This document shows positions 13,839 through 21,008 of a DNA stretch of 36,367 bases, piece after piece. The notes below the pieces were generated by a model. That model worked only from the letters and a program-made list of their open reading frames with translations, had not been told where the DNA came from and did no database searches. The DNA lies in the NCBI GenBank assembly GCA_947630245.1, contig CANRGR010000008.1, forward strand, positions 1-36,367, in the 5' to 3' direction. The number at the start of each line of letters is the position of its first letter. The first letter of the stretch is position 1. Both the position numbers and the translations under genes were made by a program. Source of the stretch: an uncultured Clostridia bacterium. Lineage in GTDB: Bacteria > Bacillota > Clostridia > Christensenellales > Borkfalkiaceae.

Positions 13839-15158
13839 ATGGAAATCGACAAACTCGGAAAATTGATGAAGGATTGCGGGGTCGTAGGCGCGGGCGGCGC
13901 AGGATTTCCCTCCTACGCCAAACTTGCCGGCGGGGCGGACACGCTTCTCGTGAACGGCTCGGAGTGCGAGCCTCTGCTCTATACCGACTATTACCTTCTC
14001 AAAACCGGAATGCCCGAAGTGCTCGCGGGCATCCGTGAACTGCTCGAAGCTCTCGGGATTTCCCGTGCGTTTCTGTGCATCAAAGAGCATACCGCAAAGC
14101 GGTTGCGGCTTTCGGACGGCGAAACACTCGCCGAAAAGGTCGCGGTAAAGACGCTTCCCGACGTCTATCCGATGGGGGACGAGATCAGTCTCATCTATCA
14201 GGCGACGGGGAGAATCGTAAAGCCGGGGTGTCTCCCCATCACCGCGGGCGTGATCGTCTACAACGTCGAGACGGTCTGCAATATCGCCGCGGCGTGCAAC
14301 GGGACGCCCGTCACAATGAAATGGCTGACGGTCGGAGGGGACATCCCCGAGGCGATCGTCGTGCGCGTGCCGGTGGGAACGCCGGTCACGGATCTGTTTG
14401 AAAAATACGGAATCACTGTCCCCGAGGACCACACCGTGCTCGACGGCGGTCCCTCGATGGGAAAGATTATAGACGAACGGGCGGTCGTCACCAAGACGAC
14501 GAAGGGAATCCTCATCCTGCCCGACGAGACGGAGGCGATCCAGTCCAAACTGCTCGACGCAAAGCGTTCGGTTGCGCGGGCGGAGACCGCCTGCTGTCAA
14601 TGCACGCACTGCACGGACATGTGTCCGCGCGCCCTGCTCGGATATCCGATCGAGCCGCACAAGCTCGTGCGCACGGCGCGGCAGGCGGTGGAGATCACGC
14701 CCGAAATGGCGATTACCGCGAGCCTGTGCTGCGGTTGCGGCGTCTGTACGAGCGTCGCCTGCTGCCAGGAGATCTCGCCCAAAGCGGTCATCGACTATTA
14801 CAAGGGCATTCTTGCAAAGAACAAACTCAAATACATCTCGAAAGAGGAGCCGAAGGCGGAACCCGAGCGGGAATACCGCATGATTCCCTCCGAGCGGTGG
14901 GCGAAGTCGCTCGGCGTGGGACGGTTCGACCGCGTGCCCGTCTTTCGCGGCGAGGACAGAGAGTTTTCCCGCGTGGAGGTCAGGCTCTCCCAGCATATCG
15001 GCGCGCCGAGCAAGGCGATCGTCGGGGCGGGGGAGATGGTCGAAGCGGGACAGCGGATCGCCGATAGCGCCGAGGGACTCTCTCTTCCGCAGTATGCGCC
15101 GATCGCGGGTCAGGTGAAACTCGTCACCGAAAAAAAGATCGTCATCGACAGGGGGTAA
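13839..15158 (+). CDS. pduS: PduS-like electron-transfer flavoprotein (RnfC-like)
   Basis: 439 aa. N-terminal NADH/FMN-binding Rnf-type domain with GVVGAGGAGFPSYAKL and NGSECEPLLYTD, then an SLBB-like region, then two 4Fe-4S sites: CCQCTHCTDMCP and CCGCGVCTSVAC. A C-terminal barrel-like domain ends near VTEKKIVIDRG. PduS of B12-dependent operons is a corrin reductase, but here there is no cobalamin enzyme. A role in moving electrons across the shell or oxidising NADH is more likely, perhaps together with the PduT homologue encoded just after it. GGAG lies 9 nt before the start. Confidence 0.92.
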   Translation: MEIDKLGKLMKDCGVVGAGGAGFPSYAKLAGGADTLLVNGSECEPLLYTDYYLLKTGMPEVLAGIRELLEALGISRAFLCIKEHTAKRLRLSDGETLAEKVAVKTLPDVYPMGDEISLIYQATGRIVKPGCLPITAGVIVYNVETVCNIAAACNGTPVTMKWLTVGGDIPEAIVVRVPVGTPVTDLFEKYGITVPEDHTVLDGGPSMGKIIDERAVVTKTTKGILILPDETEAIQSKLLDAKRSVARAETACCQCTHCTDMCPRALLGYPIEPHKLVRTARQAVEITPEMAITASLCCGCGVCTSVACCQEISPKAVIDYYKGILAKNKLKYISKEEPKAEPEREYRMIPSERWAKSLGVGRFDRVPVFRGEDREFSRVEVRLSQHIGAPSKAIVGAGEMVEAGQRIADSAEGLSLPQYAPIAGQVKLVTEKKIVIDRG

Positions 15159-15161
15159 GCA

Positions 15162-15707
15162 ATGTTCAGATCAGTCGGAGTCATCGAACTGAAAAATGTA
15201 CCGAAGGGCGTGGAGGCGACGGACGACGCGCTCAAAAGCGCGGGCGTGGAGCTTGTCTCCGCCCATCCTTCCTGTCCCGGGAAGTATGAAATCATCCTCA
15301 CGGGCTCGATCTCCAATGTCACCGCGTCCGTCAATCACGTCACGGAAAAATTCGAAAACTATGTGATTGATTCCTCCGTCATGGGCAGAATCGACGAACA
15401 GGTCATCACGGCGCTGTTCGGGACACAGAAAGAGGCAAAGAAGGGTGCGCTCGGGCTCATCGAGACGTTCTCGGCGGCGAGCTGCATCAAGGCGTCCGAC
15501 CTTGCGGTCAAGACGGCGCGCGTGGAGATCTTCGATCTCCGCGTCTCGCGCGGGCTCGGCGGCAAAGGCGTCGTGCTCCTCACGGGCGAAGTGGGGGACG
15601 TCACGGCGGCGGTCGAAGCGGGCGCAAATTACGCAAAGGGGCTCGGAATGCTCTCGGCAAGTTCGGTCATTCCCGCGCCGCATGCCGATCTTTGGGATCA
15701 GCTTTAA
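15162..15707 (+). CDS. pduT: BMC-T shell protein, PduT-like, with pore Fe-S cysteine
   Basis: 181 aa with two BMC domains (about 1-90 and 95-181), forming a trimeric pseudohexamer. Cys38 in the loop HPSCPGKYEI occupies the place of the cysteine that holds a 4Fe-4S cluster at the three-fold axis of PduT. This supports electron passage through the shell, and the preceding gene is the pduS homologue that would be its partner. The second domain (GLIETFSAASCIKASDLAVK...GGKGVVLLTGEVGDV) is typical. It starts three bases after the pduS stop, so translation is likely coupled. Confidence 0.93.
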   Translation: MFRSVGVIELKNVPKGVEATDDALKSAGVELVSAHPSCPGKYEIILTGSISNVTASVNHVTEKFENYVIDSSVMGRIDEQVITALFGTQKEAKKGALGLIETFSAASCIKASDLAVKTARVEIFDLRVSRGLGGKGVVLLTGEVGDVTAAVEAGANYAKGLGMLSASSVIPAPHADLWDQL

Positions 15708-15730
15708 TCACGAAAAAGGGGACGGATACT

Positions 15731-18262
15731 ATGGAACAAATCAAATTTGTGATTCAGAAGAGCGCGCGGATCGGCAAGCTCATCGACGATCTCTACGCCA
15801 AGATGCCGGAGATCGAGTCCGCACGCGGGATCCTCGTCACGGAGAGCTACCGGAGCACGGAGGATCTTCCCATCATCCGCCGCAGAAGCGCGGCGTTTGC
15901 GCACATTCTCAAAAATATTCCGATCATCATCCGCGACGGCGAACTCATCGTCGGAAGCGCGACCATCGCGCCGCGCGGCTGTCAGGTCTTTCCCGAATAT
16001 TCCTATGAATGGCTGGAAGCGGAATTCGATACGGTTGCGACCCGCGCCCCCGACCCGTTCTACATCAGCGAAAAGACAAAACAGGAGCTCCGCGCCGTCT
16101 ATCCCTATTGGAAGGGAAAGACGTGCAGTGACCTTGCCCGGACGAACATGTCCCCCGAGGCGTATGCGGCGTTCACCGTGCACGGCATGTACACGCCCGG
16201 GAACTACTTCTACAACGGAATCGGGCATGTCAACGTGGACTATGCAAAGGTGCTCCGCGTCGGATACCGCGGGATCATCGACGAGGCGAAGGAAGCGCTC
16301 GCCTCGCTCACCGTCTGCAATCCCGAATATGTGCGCCGCCACAATTTCCTCACGGCGGTCGTCGAGAGCTGCGAAGCCGTGATCGGCTATGCCAATCGCT
16401 ACGCCGTTCTCGCGCGCGACATGGCGAGAAAGGAAGCGAACGCAACGCGGCGGGCGGAACTCAAAGAGATTGCCTCCGTCTGCGCCCGCGTGCCGGAGAA
16501 TCCCGCGCGCAACTTCCGCGAGGCATGCCAGAGCTTCTGGTTCATCCAGCTTTTGCTCCAAATCGAATCGAGCGGACATTCCATCTCGCCCGGCAGATTC
16601 GACCAATACATGTATCCCTATTATAAAAAGGATATGGACGAGGGTAAGATCACGCGGGAACAGGCGCAGGAACTGCTCGACTGTATCTGGGTCAAACTCA
16701 ACGACATCAACAAGTGCCGTGACGCGGCGTCTGCGGACGGATTCGCGGGCTACGGCATGTTCCAGAATCTCATCGTCGGCGGTCAGGACGTCCACGGCAT
16801 GGACGCGACCAACGATCTGTCTTTTATGTGTATCGAAGCGGCGATGCACGTCCCGCTTCCCCAACCGTCGCTCTCCATCCGCGTCTGGAACGGCTCCCCG
16901 CAGGATCTTCTCCTCAAAGCGGCGGCTCTGACGCGCATCGGCACGGGACTGCCCGCCTATTACAACGACGAGATCATCATTCCTTCGATTATGGCGCGCG
17001 GGCTCACGCTCGAGGACGCGCGGGATTATTGCATTATCGGCTGCGTCGAGCCGCAGAAGGGCGGCAAGACGGACGGCTGGCACGACGCCGCGTTCTTCAA
17101 CATGTGCCGCGCGATGGAGATGGTTTTCACAAACGGCATGGACAGGGGCGTCAGAATCGGACCGGAGACGGGCGACGTCACAAAGATGACGACCTTCGAA
17201 GAAGTGTTCGAGGCGTACAAGACCCAGCAGACGCATTTTATCCGTCTCCTCGTCAATGCGAACAACGCGATCGACGCCGCGCATGCGGTGCGCTGTCCGC
17301 TTCCTTTCGAATCCTGTATGGTGCAGGACTGCATCGGGCGCGGAATGTCTCTCCAAGAGGGCGGCGCGATCTATAATTTCACGGGACCTCAGGGCTTCGG
17401 TATCGCGAACAACACCGACGGACTTCTTGCGATCAAACAACTTGTCTTTGAAGAGAAGAAGGTGACGATGGCGGAATTCCGCGACGCGATGGCGGCGAAC
17501 TTCGGCTACGGATTGAAGGGCGCCGCGGCGGAGCGGGTGACGGGCGAGATCGCCGCACAGCTCCGCAAACAGGGCGTGAACGTGGACGAGAAGGTCGTCA
17601 AGGTCATCTATGACGAAGTCACGTCGGCGGGCGGGCTCGATCCCAAGTTGAAGGCGAGGTATCGCGAGATCAAACGTCTCATCGACGAGACCTGTCCCAA
17701 ATACGGCAACGACATCCACGACGTCGACATGTTCGCCCGCGAAGTGGGCAACACCTACACGAAGGAGATGGAAAAATACCGCAATGTGCGCGGCGGCACC
17801 TTCCAGGCGGGGCTCTATCCCGTCTCGGCGAACGTCCCGCTCGGCGCGCAGACGGGCGCAACGCCCGACGGCAGGCTCGCATACACCCCGATCGCGGACG
17901 GCATCGGTCCCGCTTCGGGCAGAGACGTGAAGGGTCCGACCGCGACGGTCAACTCCGTTGCGAAGCTCGAACAGGGAATCGCCTCCAACGGGACACTGCT
18001 CAACCAGAAATTCCATCCTTCCGCACTGGCGGGGATGGCGGGACTTACCAAGTTCGTCGCGCTCATCCGCTCCTATTTCGATCAAAAGGGCATGCACATG
18101 CAGTTCAACGTCGTCACGCGCGAAACGTTGCTCGACGCGCAGAAGCATCCCGAAAAATACAAGACGCTCGTCGTGCGCGTGGCGGGATACAGCGCGCTCT
18201 TCACAACGCTCTCCCGCTCTCTCCAAGACGACATCATCAACCGCACGCAGCAGGGATTCTGA
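15731..18262 (+). CDS. B12-independent propanediol dehydratase (glycyl radical enzyme)
   Basis: 843 aa from the ATG at 15731 (AAGGGG SD); the 15692 start in the track overlaps the pduT end. PFL-like ten-strand barrel: dehydrates 1,2-propanediol to propionaldehyde by radical chemistry without cobalamin. The thiyl site is Cys438 with Glu440 in IIGCVEPQKGG; the glycyl radical is Gly819 in VRVAGYSALFTTLSRSL near the C-terminus. Aldolase, rhamnose genes and PduP/PduL around it favour propanediol over glycerol or choline. No extra targeting helix is seen at either end, so it may be encapsulated through partners. It is the largest gene of the operon and the one that defines the pathway. Confidence 0.95.
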   Translation: MEQIKFVIQKSARIGKLIDDLYAKMPEIESARGILVTESYRSTEDLPIIRRRSAAFAHILKNIPIIIRDGELIVGSATIAPRGCQVFPEYSYEWLEAEFDTVATRAPDPFYISEKTKQELRAVYPYWKGKTCSDLARTNMSPEAYAAFTVHGMYTPGNYFYNGIGHVNVDYAKVLRVGYRGIIDEAKEALASLTVCNPEYVRRHNFLTAVVESCEAVIGYANRYAVLARDMARKEANATRRAELKEIASVCARVPENPARNFREACQSFWFIQLLLQIESSGHSISPGRFDQYMYPYYKKDMDEGKITREQAQELLDCIWVKLNDINKCRDAASADGFAGYGMFQNLIVGGQDVHGMDATNDLSFMCIEAAMHVPLPQPSLSIRVWNGSPQDLLLKAAALTRIGTGLPAYYNDEIIIPSIMARGLTLEDARDYCIIGCVEPQKGGKTDGWHDAAFFNMCRAMEMVFTNGMDRGVRIGPETGDVTKMTTFEEVFEAYKTQQTHFIRLLVNANNAIDAAHAVRCPLPFESCMVQDCIGRGMSLQEGGAIYNFTGPQGFGIANNTDGLLAIKQLVFEEKKVTMAEFRDAMAANFGYGLKGAAAERVTGEIAAQLRKQGVNVDEKVVKVIYDEVTSAGGLDPKLKARYREIKRLIDETCPKYGNDIHDVDMFAREVGNTYTKEMEKYRNVRGGTFQAGLYPVSANVPLGAQTGATPDGRLAYTPIADGIGPASGRDVKGPTATVNSVAKLEQGIASNGTLLNQKFHPSALAGMAGLTKFVALIRSYFDQKGMHMQFNVVTRETLLDAQKHPEKYKTLVVRVAGYSALFTTLSRSLQDDIINRTQQGF

Positions 18263-18273
18263 TCCGAGGGATT

Positions 18274-19056
18274 ATGGCATATCAAGGCAAAGGCAGAATT
18301 TTCAATATTCAGCGCTTCTCGATCCACGACGGTCCGGGAATCCGTACCATCGTGTTTTTCAAGGGCTGTTATATGCGCTGTGCCTGGTGCTGCAACCCCG
18401 AATCGCAGGAATACGGGATCGAGACGATCGTCGAAAACGGAAAGGAAAAGACGGTGGGGCGGGACGTGACCGTGGAGGAGATCATGCCCGAATTGCTTTC
18501 GGACGCGATCTTTTACCGCCGTTCCGGGGGCGGGATTACGCTCTCGGGCGGGGAATGCCTTGCCCAGCACGAGTTTGCGCGCGATCTGCTCGAAGCCTGT
18601 AAAAACGAGGGACTGCATACGGCGGTCGAATCGACGGCGAACGCGCCCTTCGAAAAAATCCGTGCGATTCTTCCCTTTCTCGATCTCTATCTCATGGACG
18701 TCAAGCACATGGACAGCGCGAAGCACCGCGAATATACGGGGGTCGGAAACGAACTCATCCTCGCAAACGCGCGGAAGATCGCGGAGAGCGGGGTGGAGCT
18801 CATCATCCGCACGCCCGTGATCCCGGGCTTCAACGATACCGAGGGAGAGATCCGCGCGATTTCCCGCTTTGCGGCGTCCCTTCCGGGCGTGAAGGAGCAC
18901 CACTTGCTCCCGTATCACCGCCTCGGACAGGACAAATATGCGGGGCTCGGAAGATCGTATGCGCTCGACGGCGTGGAACCGCCCACAAAAGAACGGATGG
19001 AGTACTTACTTTCATGCGCCGAGACGAGCGGGCTGCGATGCCAGATCGGCGGATAA
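18274..19056 (+). CDS. Glycyl radical enzyme activating enzyme (radical SAM)
   Basis: 260 aa. Generates the glycyl radical on the dehydratase using SAM and a 4Fe-4S cluster bound by C32, C36 and C39 (GCYMRCAWC), preceded by the family signature IHDGPGIRTIVFF. The SAM-contact motif SGGGITLSGGE and the DVKHMD strand are present. The Cys-rich ferredoxin-like insert found in many dehydratase activases (two extra clusters) is absent: NPESQEYG passes straight to the next helix. It is therefore a compact, PFL-activase-like type. Directly downstream of its substrate gene, as usual. Confidence 0.95.
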   Translation: MAYQGKGRIFNIQRFSIHDGPGIRTIVFFKGCYMRCAWCCNPESQEYGIETIVENGKEKTVGRDVTVEEIMPELLSDAIFYRRSGGGITLSGGECLAQHEFARDLLEACKNEGLHTAVESTANAPFEKIRAILPFLDLYLMDVKHMDSAKHREYTGVGNELILANARKIAESGVELIIRTPVIPGFNDTEGEIRAISRFAASLPGVKEHHLLPYHRLGQDKYAGLGRSYALDGVEPPTKERMEYLLSCAETSGLRCQIGG

Positions 19057-19067
19057 GGGAGGATTCA

Positions 19068-19427
19068 ATGGAACTCAAAGAAAAAATGCGCATCATACAG
19101 GAGCTCGTCCCCGGCAAGCAGGTCACGCTCTGCCACATCATCGCCAACCCCGACGACGTGCTCTATACCAAGCTCGGGCTCGATCCCAAGACCGACTATT
19201 CGCGCAGTGCGATCGGCGTGCTTACGATCAGCCCCTGCGAGAGCGCGGTCATCGCGGCGGACATCGCCTTGAAGGCGTCCAACGCCGAAGTCGGATTTGT
19301 GGACAGATTCACGGGCACGCTCATCATCTCGGGCTCGGTCTCGGCAGTCGAAGCCGCGTTTACGGCGATCCGCGAATATGTGATCAATAAGCTCGGCTAC
19401 ACCTGCTGCGAACTGACAAGAACCTGA
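19068..19427 (+). CDS. pduU: PduU/EutS-type circularly permuted BMC-H shell protein
   Basis: 119 aa from the ATG at 19068 (GGGAGGA SD); the track start 19014 overlaps the activase. N-terminal RIIQELVPGKQVTLCHIIANP is the signature of the permuted BMC-H group, whose N-terminal strands form a beta-barrel capping the hexamer pore. It continues AIGVLTISPCESAVIAADIALKAS and GFVDRFTGTLIISGSVSAVEAA. Minor facet protein that may contact cargo or the GTPase encoded next. Confidence 0.94.
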   Translation: MELKEKMRIIQELVPGKQVTLCHIIANPDDVLYTKLGLDPKTDYSRSAIGVLTISPCESAVIAADIALKASNAEVGFVDRFTGTLIISGSVSAVEAAFTAIREYVINKLGYTCCELTRT

Positions 19428-19459
19428 GCGACGGGGCAGTTCACGGACGGGGTACCGAC

Positions 19460-19897
19460 ATGAAGAAGATCATTCTGATCGGCCGCGTTGCGGCGGGCAA
19501 GACCACGCTCACGCAGGCGTTGCGCGGCGAGGAGATCCACTACTTCAAGACGCAGTACATCAATTATCTCGATACGATCATCGACACGCCGGGCGAGTAC
19601 ACCGAGCTTCGGCAGACGAGCGGAGCGCTGGCGCTCTATGCCTATGAGGCGGACGTCGTCGGGCTCGTGCTCTCCGCAAACGAACCGTATTCCATCTTTT
19701 CGCCCTGCATCACGAGCCTCGTCAACCGCGAGGTGATCGGGATCGTGGCGGGGATTGACAAACCCGACGCCAACGTCGAACGCGTTTCCCGTTGGTTGCG
19801 GCTTGCGGGGTGCAAGAAGATCTTCCCCGTGAGCGCGGTGACGGGCGAGGGACTTTCGGATATCATTGCCTATCTCGAAGAGGAGGGCAAAAGATGA
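19460..19897 (+). CDS. pduV: EutP/PduV-like small GTPase
   Basis: 145 aa P-loop GTPase. P-loop GRVAAGKTT (residues 8-16), switch II DTPGEY, and GIDKPD in place of the NKxD base-recognition motif; PVSAVTGEGL is the G5-like segment. PduV has been reported to associate with the microcompartment surface and to influence its movement; the EutP group has been described as having acetate kinase-like activity. The stop overlaps the ParA start by ATGA, so the GTPase and the ATPase are translationally coupled. Confidence 0.92.
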   Translation: MKKIILIGRVAAGKTTLTQALRGEEIHYFKTQYINYLDTIIDTPGEYTELRQTSGALALYAYEADVVGLVLSANEPYSIFSPCITSLVNREVIGIVAGIDKPDANVERVSRWLRLAGCKKIFPVSAVTGEGLSDIIAYLEEEGKR

Positions 19898-20685
19898 GCC
19901 TTACAAAAGTGATCTCCTTTGCCAACAACAAGGGCGGAAGCGGAAAGACGACGACATGTTCCAACGTCGGCTGTGCGCTCTCCATGCTCGGCAAGCGCGT
20001 GCTCATGATCGACGGGGATATGCAGCTCAATCTCACCATCTCTTACTTCGACGAGGACACCGCGCTCGGATTTGCCAAGAGCGGAAAAAACATTCTCGCC
20101 GCGGTCAAGGAGGAGCGCGATCTCGGGGAATATGTCGTTCCCACGAGATTCGAGGGACTCGATATGGTCACGTCGTCCTCCCTCATGAGCGGGATCGAGT
20201 TCGAACTCTTTCCCAAATGGCAGCGCGAATTTGTGCTTTCCAAGTGCCTCGAACCCGTCAAGGCGCGGGGGACGTACGACTACATCCTCATCGACGCGCC
20301 GCCCACGCTCGGCGGCTGGGTGATGAATATCCTCTGTGCGTCGGACGACGTCGTCATTCCCGTCGAAGCCAGCCCGTGGGGGCTCTTCGGACTTGCCAAT
20401 ATGTTTGACTTCATCTCGCAGGCAAAGCGGCTCGCGCCGCGGATGGAGATCCTCGGGATCGCCGTCACGAAGGCGGACGAGCGGAAAAAATATTTCAAGC
20501 AGACCCTCGAAACGCTGAAAGGGTTGGAGCAGACGCGGATGTTCGAGAACTATATCCGCGTGGACAGCGCGATCGAATGGTCGCAGGACAGCAGCTGTCC
20601 CGTTGTCGCCTATAAAAAGACGAGCCGTAGCGCCGTCGAATATAGTAATCTTACAAAGGAGATCATGAAGTATGCCGATCGGTAA
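19894..20685 (+). CDS. ParA/McdA-like P-loop ATPase in the microcompartment operon
   Basis: 263 aa from the ATG at 19894 (GAGGAGG SD), overlapping pduV by ATGA; the track's 19792 start lies inside pduV. A deviant Walker A with the signature lysine, NNKGGSGKTTT (K13), the Walker A' LMIDGDMQLNLT and the Walker B YILIDAPPTLGG identify the ParA/Soj/McdA branch. Dimers of such ATPases bind DNA non-specifically and move or space plasmids, chromosomes, chemoreceptors or carboxysomes. No parB, parS or replication gene is near. Position inside the operon before the terminator, and a tiny partner gene overlapping its 3' end, suggest a role in placing the microcompartment, by analogy with McdA. Confidence 0.9.
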   Translation: MSLTKVISFANNKGGSGKTTTCSNVGCALSMLGKRVLMIDGDMQLNLTISYFDEDTALGFAKSGKNILAAVKEERDLGEYVVPTRFEGLDMVTSSSLMSGIEFELFPKWQREFVLSKCLEPVKARGTYDYILIDAPPTLGGWVMNILCASDDVVIPVEASPWGLFGLANMFDFISQAKRLAPRMEILGIAVTKADERKKYFKQTLETLKGLEQTRMFENYIRVDSAIEWSQDSSCPVVAYKKTSRSAVEYSNLTKEIMKYADR

Positions 20686-20899
20686 AAATGCAATCAAGAG
20701 AGTGGAGAACAACGGCTATTCCAACGTGCAGACGTCCGCGCCCGACATGGAGAACAGCGTTGTTCTTGCGGAAGGGGAACGCCCCGCAAAGCGCGCGCCC
20801 GCAGCCAAAAAGCCCGCAACCGAGAAGAAAGTCGGCGGCGGAAAGAACGGCTTCGAACGCGTGGAGTTTGGCGACGAAATGCCGTATTGGCTCCTTTAA
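20672..20899 (+). CDS. Small basic low-complexity protein, candidate ParA partner (McdB-like)
   Basis: 75 aa, overlapping the ParA-like gene by 14 nt; AAAGGAG in the end of that gene lies about 10 nt upstream of the ATG. The N-terminus MPIGKNAIKRVENNGYSNVQ is lysine/arginine-bearing and may be the ATPase-contacting part, as in ParB and McdB proteins where basic N-termini stimulate the ATPase. The middle (RPAKRAPAAKKPATEKK) is Ala/Pro/Lys-rich and disordered. The end (GFERVEFGDEMPYWLL) is a short hydrophobic, acidic tail that could dock on a shell. No family is assigned from sequence. Last gene before the operon terminator. Similar small partners may also accompany ParA proteins outside microcompartment loci, which I cannot check here. 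Confidence 0.8.
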   Translation: MPIGKNAIKRVENNGYSNVQTSAPDMENSVVLAEGERPAKRAPAAKKPATEKKVGGGKNGFERVEFGDEMPYWLL

Positions 20900-20907
20900 C
20901 CGGACGG

Positions 20908-20943
20908 TCCACCCGAAAATCGGGTGGATTCTTCGCGTTTTTT
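20908..20943 (+). terminator. Terminator of the microcompartment operon
   Basis: Stem TCCACCCGA / TCGGGTGGA with an AAA loop, followed by TTCTTCGCGTTTTTT. It lies 9 nt after the last stop codon, separating the operon from the alpha-galactosidase gene. Confidence 0.85.
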
Positions 20944-20955
20944 GCCATTTTGCAT

Positions 20956-20973
20956 AGTACTATGTCACACATA
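20956..20973. promoter_or_regulatory. Operator-like AGTACTATGTCACACATA before the alpha-galactosidase
   Basis: Matches 17 of 18 bases of 5706-5723 (AGTACTATGTCAgACATA). The dyad is TATGTCACACATA with one broken pair. It is 35 nt upstream of the GTG start. A promoter is not obvious: TACTAT (20958-20963) could be a -10 but lacks a good -35, so an activator or sigma-independent clue is needed. Confidence 0.55.
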
Positions 20974-20974
20974 A

Positions 20975-20994
20975 CCGCGCGTTTTTGCGCGCGG
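20975..20994 (+). other. Leader hairpin abutting the SD of the alpha-galactosidase
   Basis: CCGCGCG / CGCGCGG 7-bp stem with a TTTTTG loop, ending one base before the AGGGGG SD (20995-21000). It could limit ribosome access or protect the 5' end of the message. Confidence 0.5.
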
Positions 20995-21008
20995 AGGGGG
21001 TTGATTTT

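Noticed and set aside
15704-18226. 840-aa minus-strand ORF
   Set aside because: Shadow of the dehydratase gene; the plus strand carries all catalytic motifs.
15731-18262. Choline trimethylamine-lyase or glycerol dehydratase
   Set aside because: Aldolase, rhamnose isomerase/kinase and PduT/PduS context fit propanediol; a phylogeny would be needed to exclude glycerol fully.
19894-20899. Plasmid partition locus
   Set aside because: No parB-like DNA-binding gene, iteron, parS-like repeat or replication gene nearby; the genes are translationally coupled to pduV.
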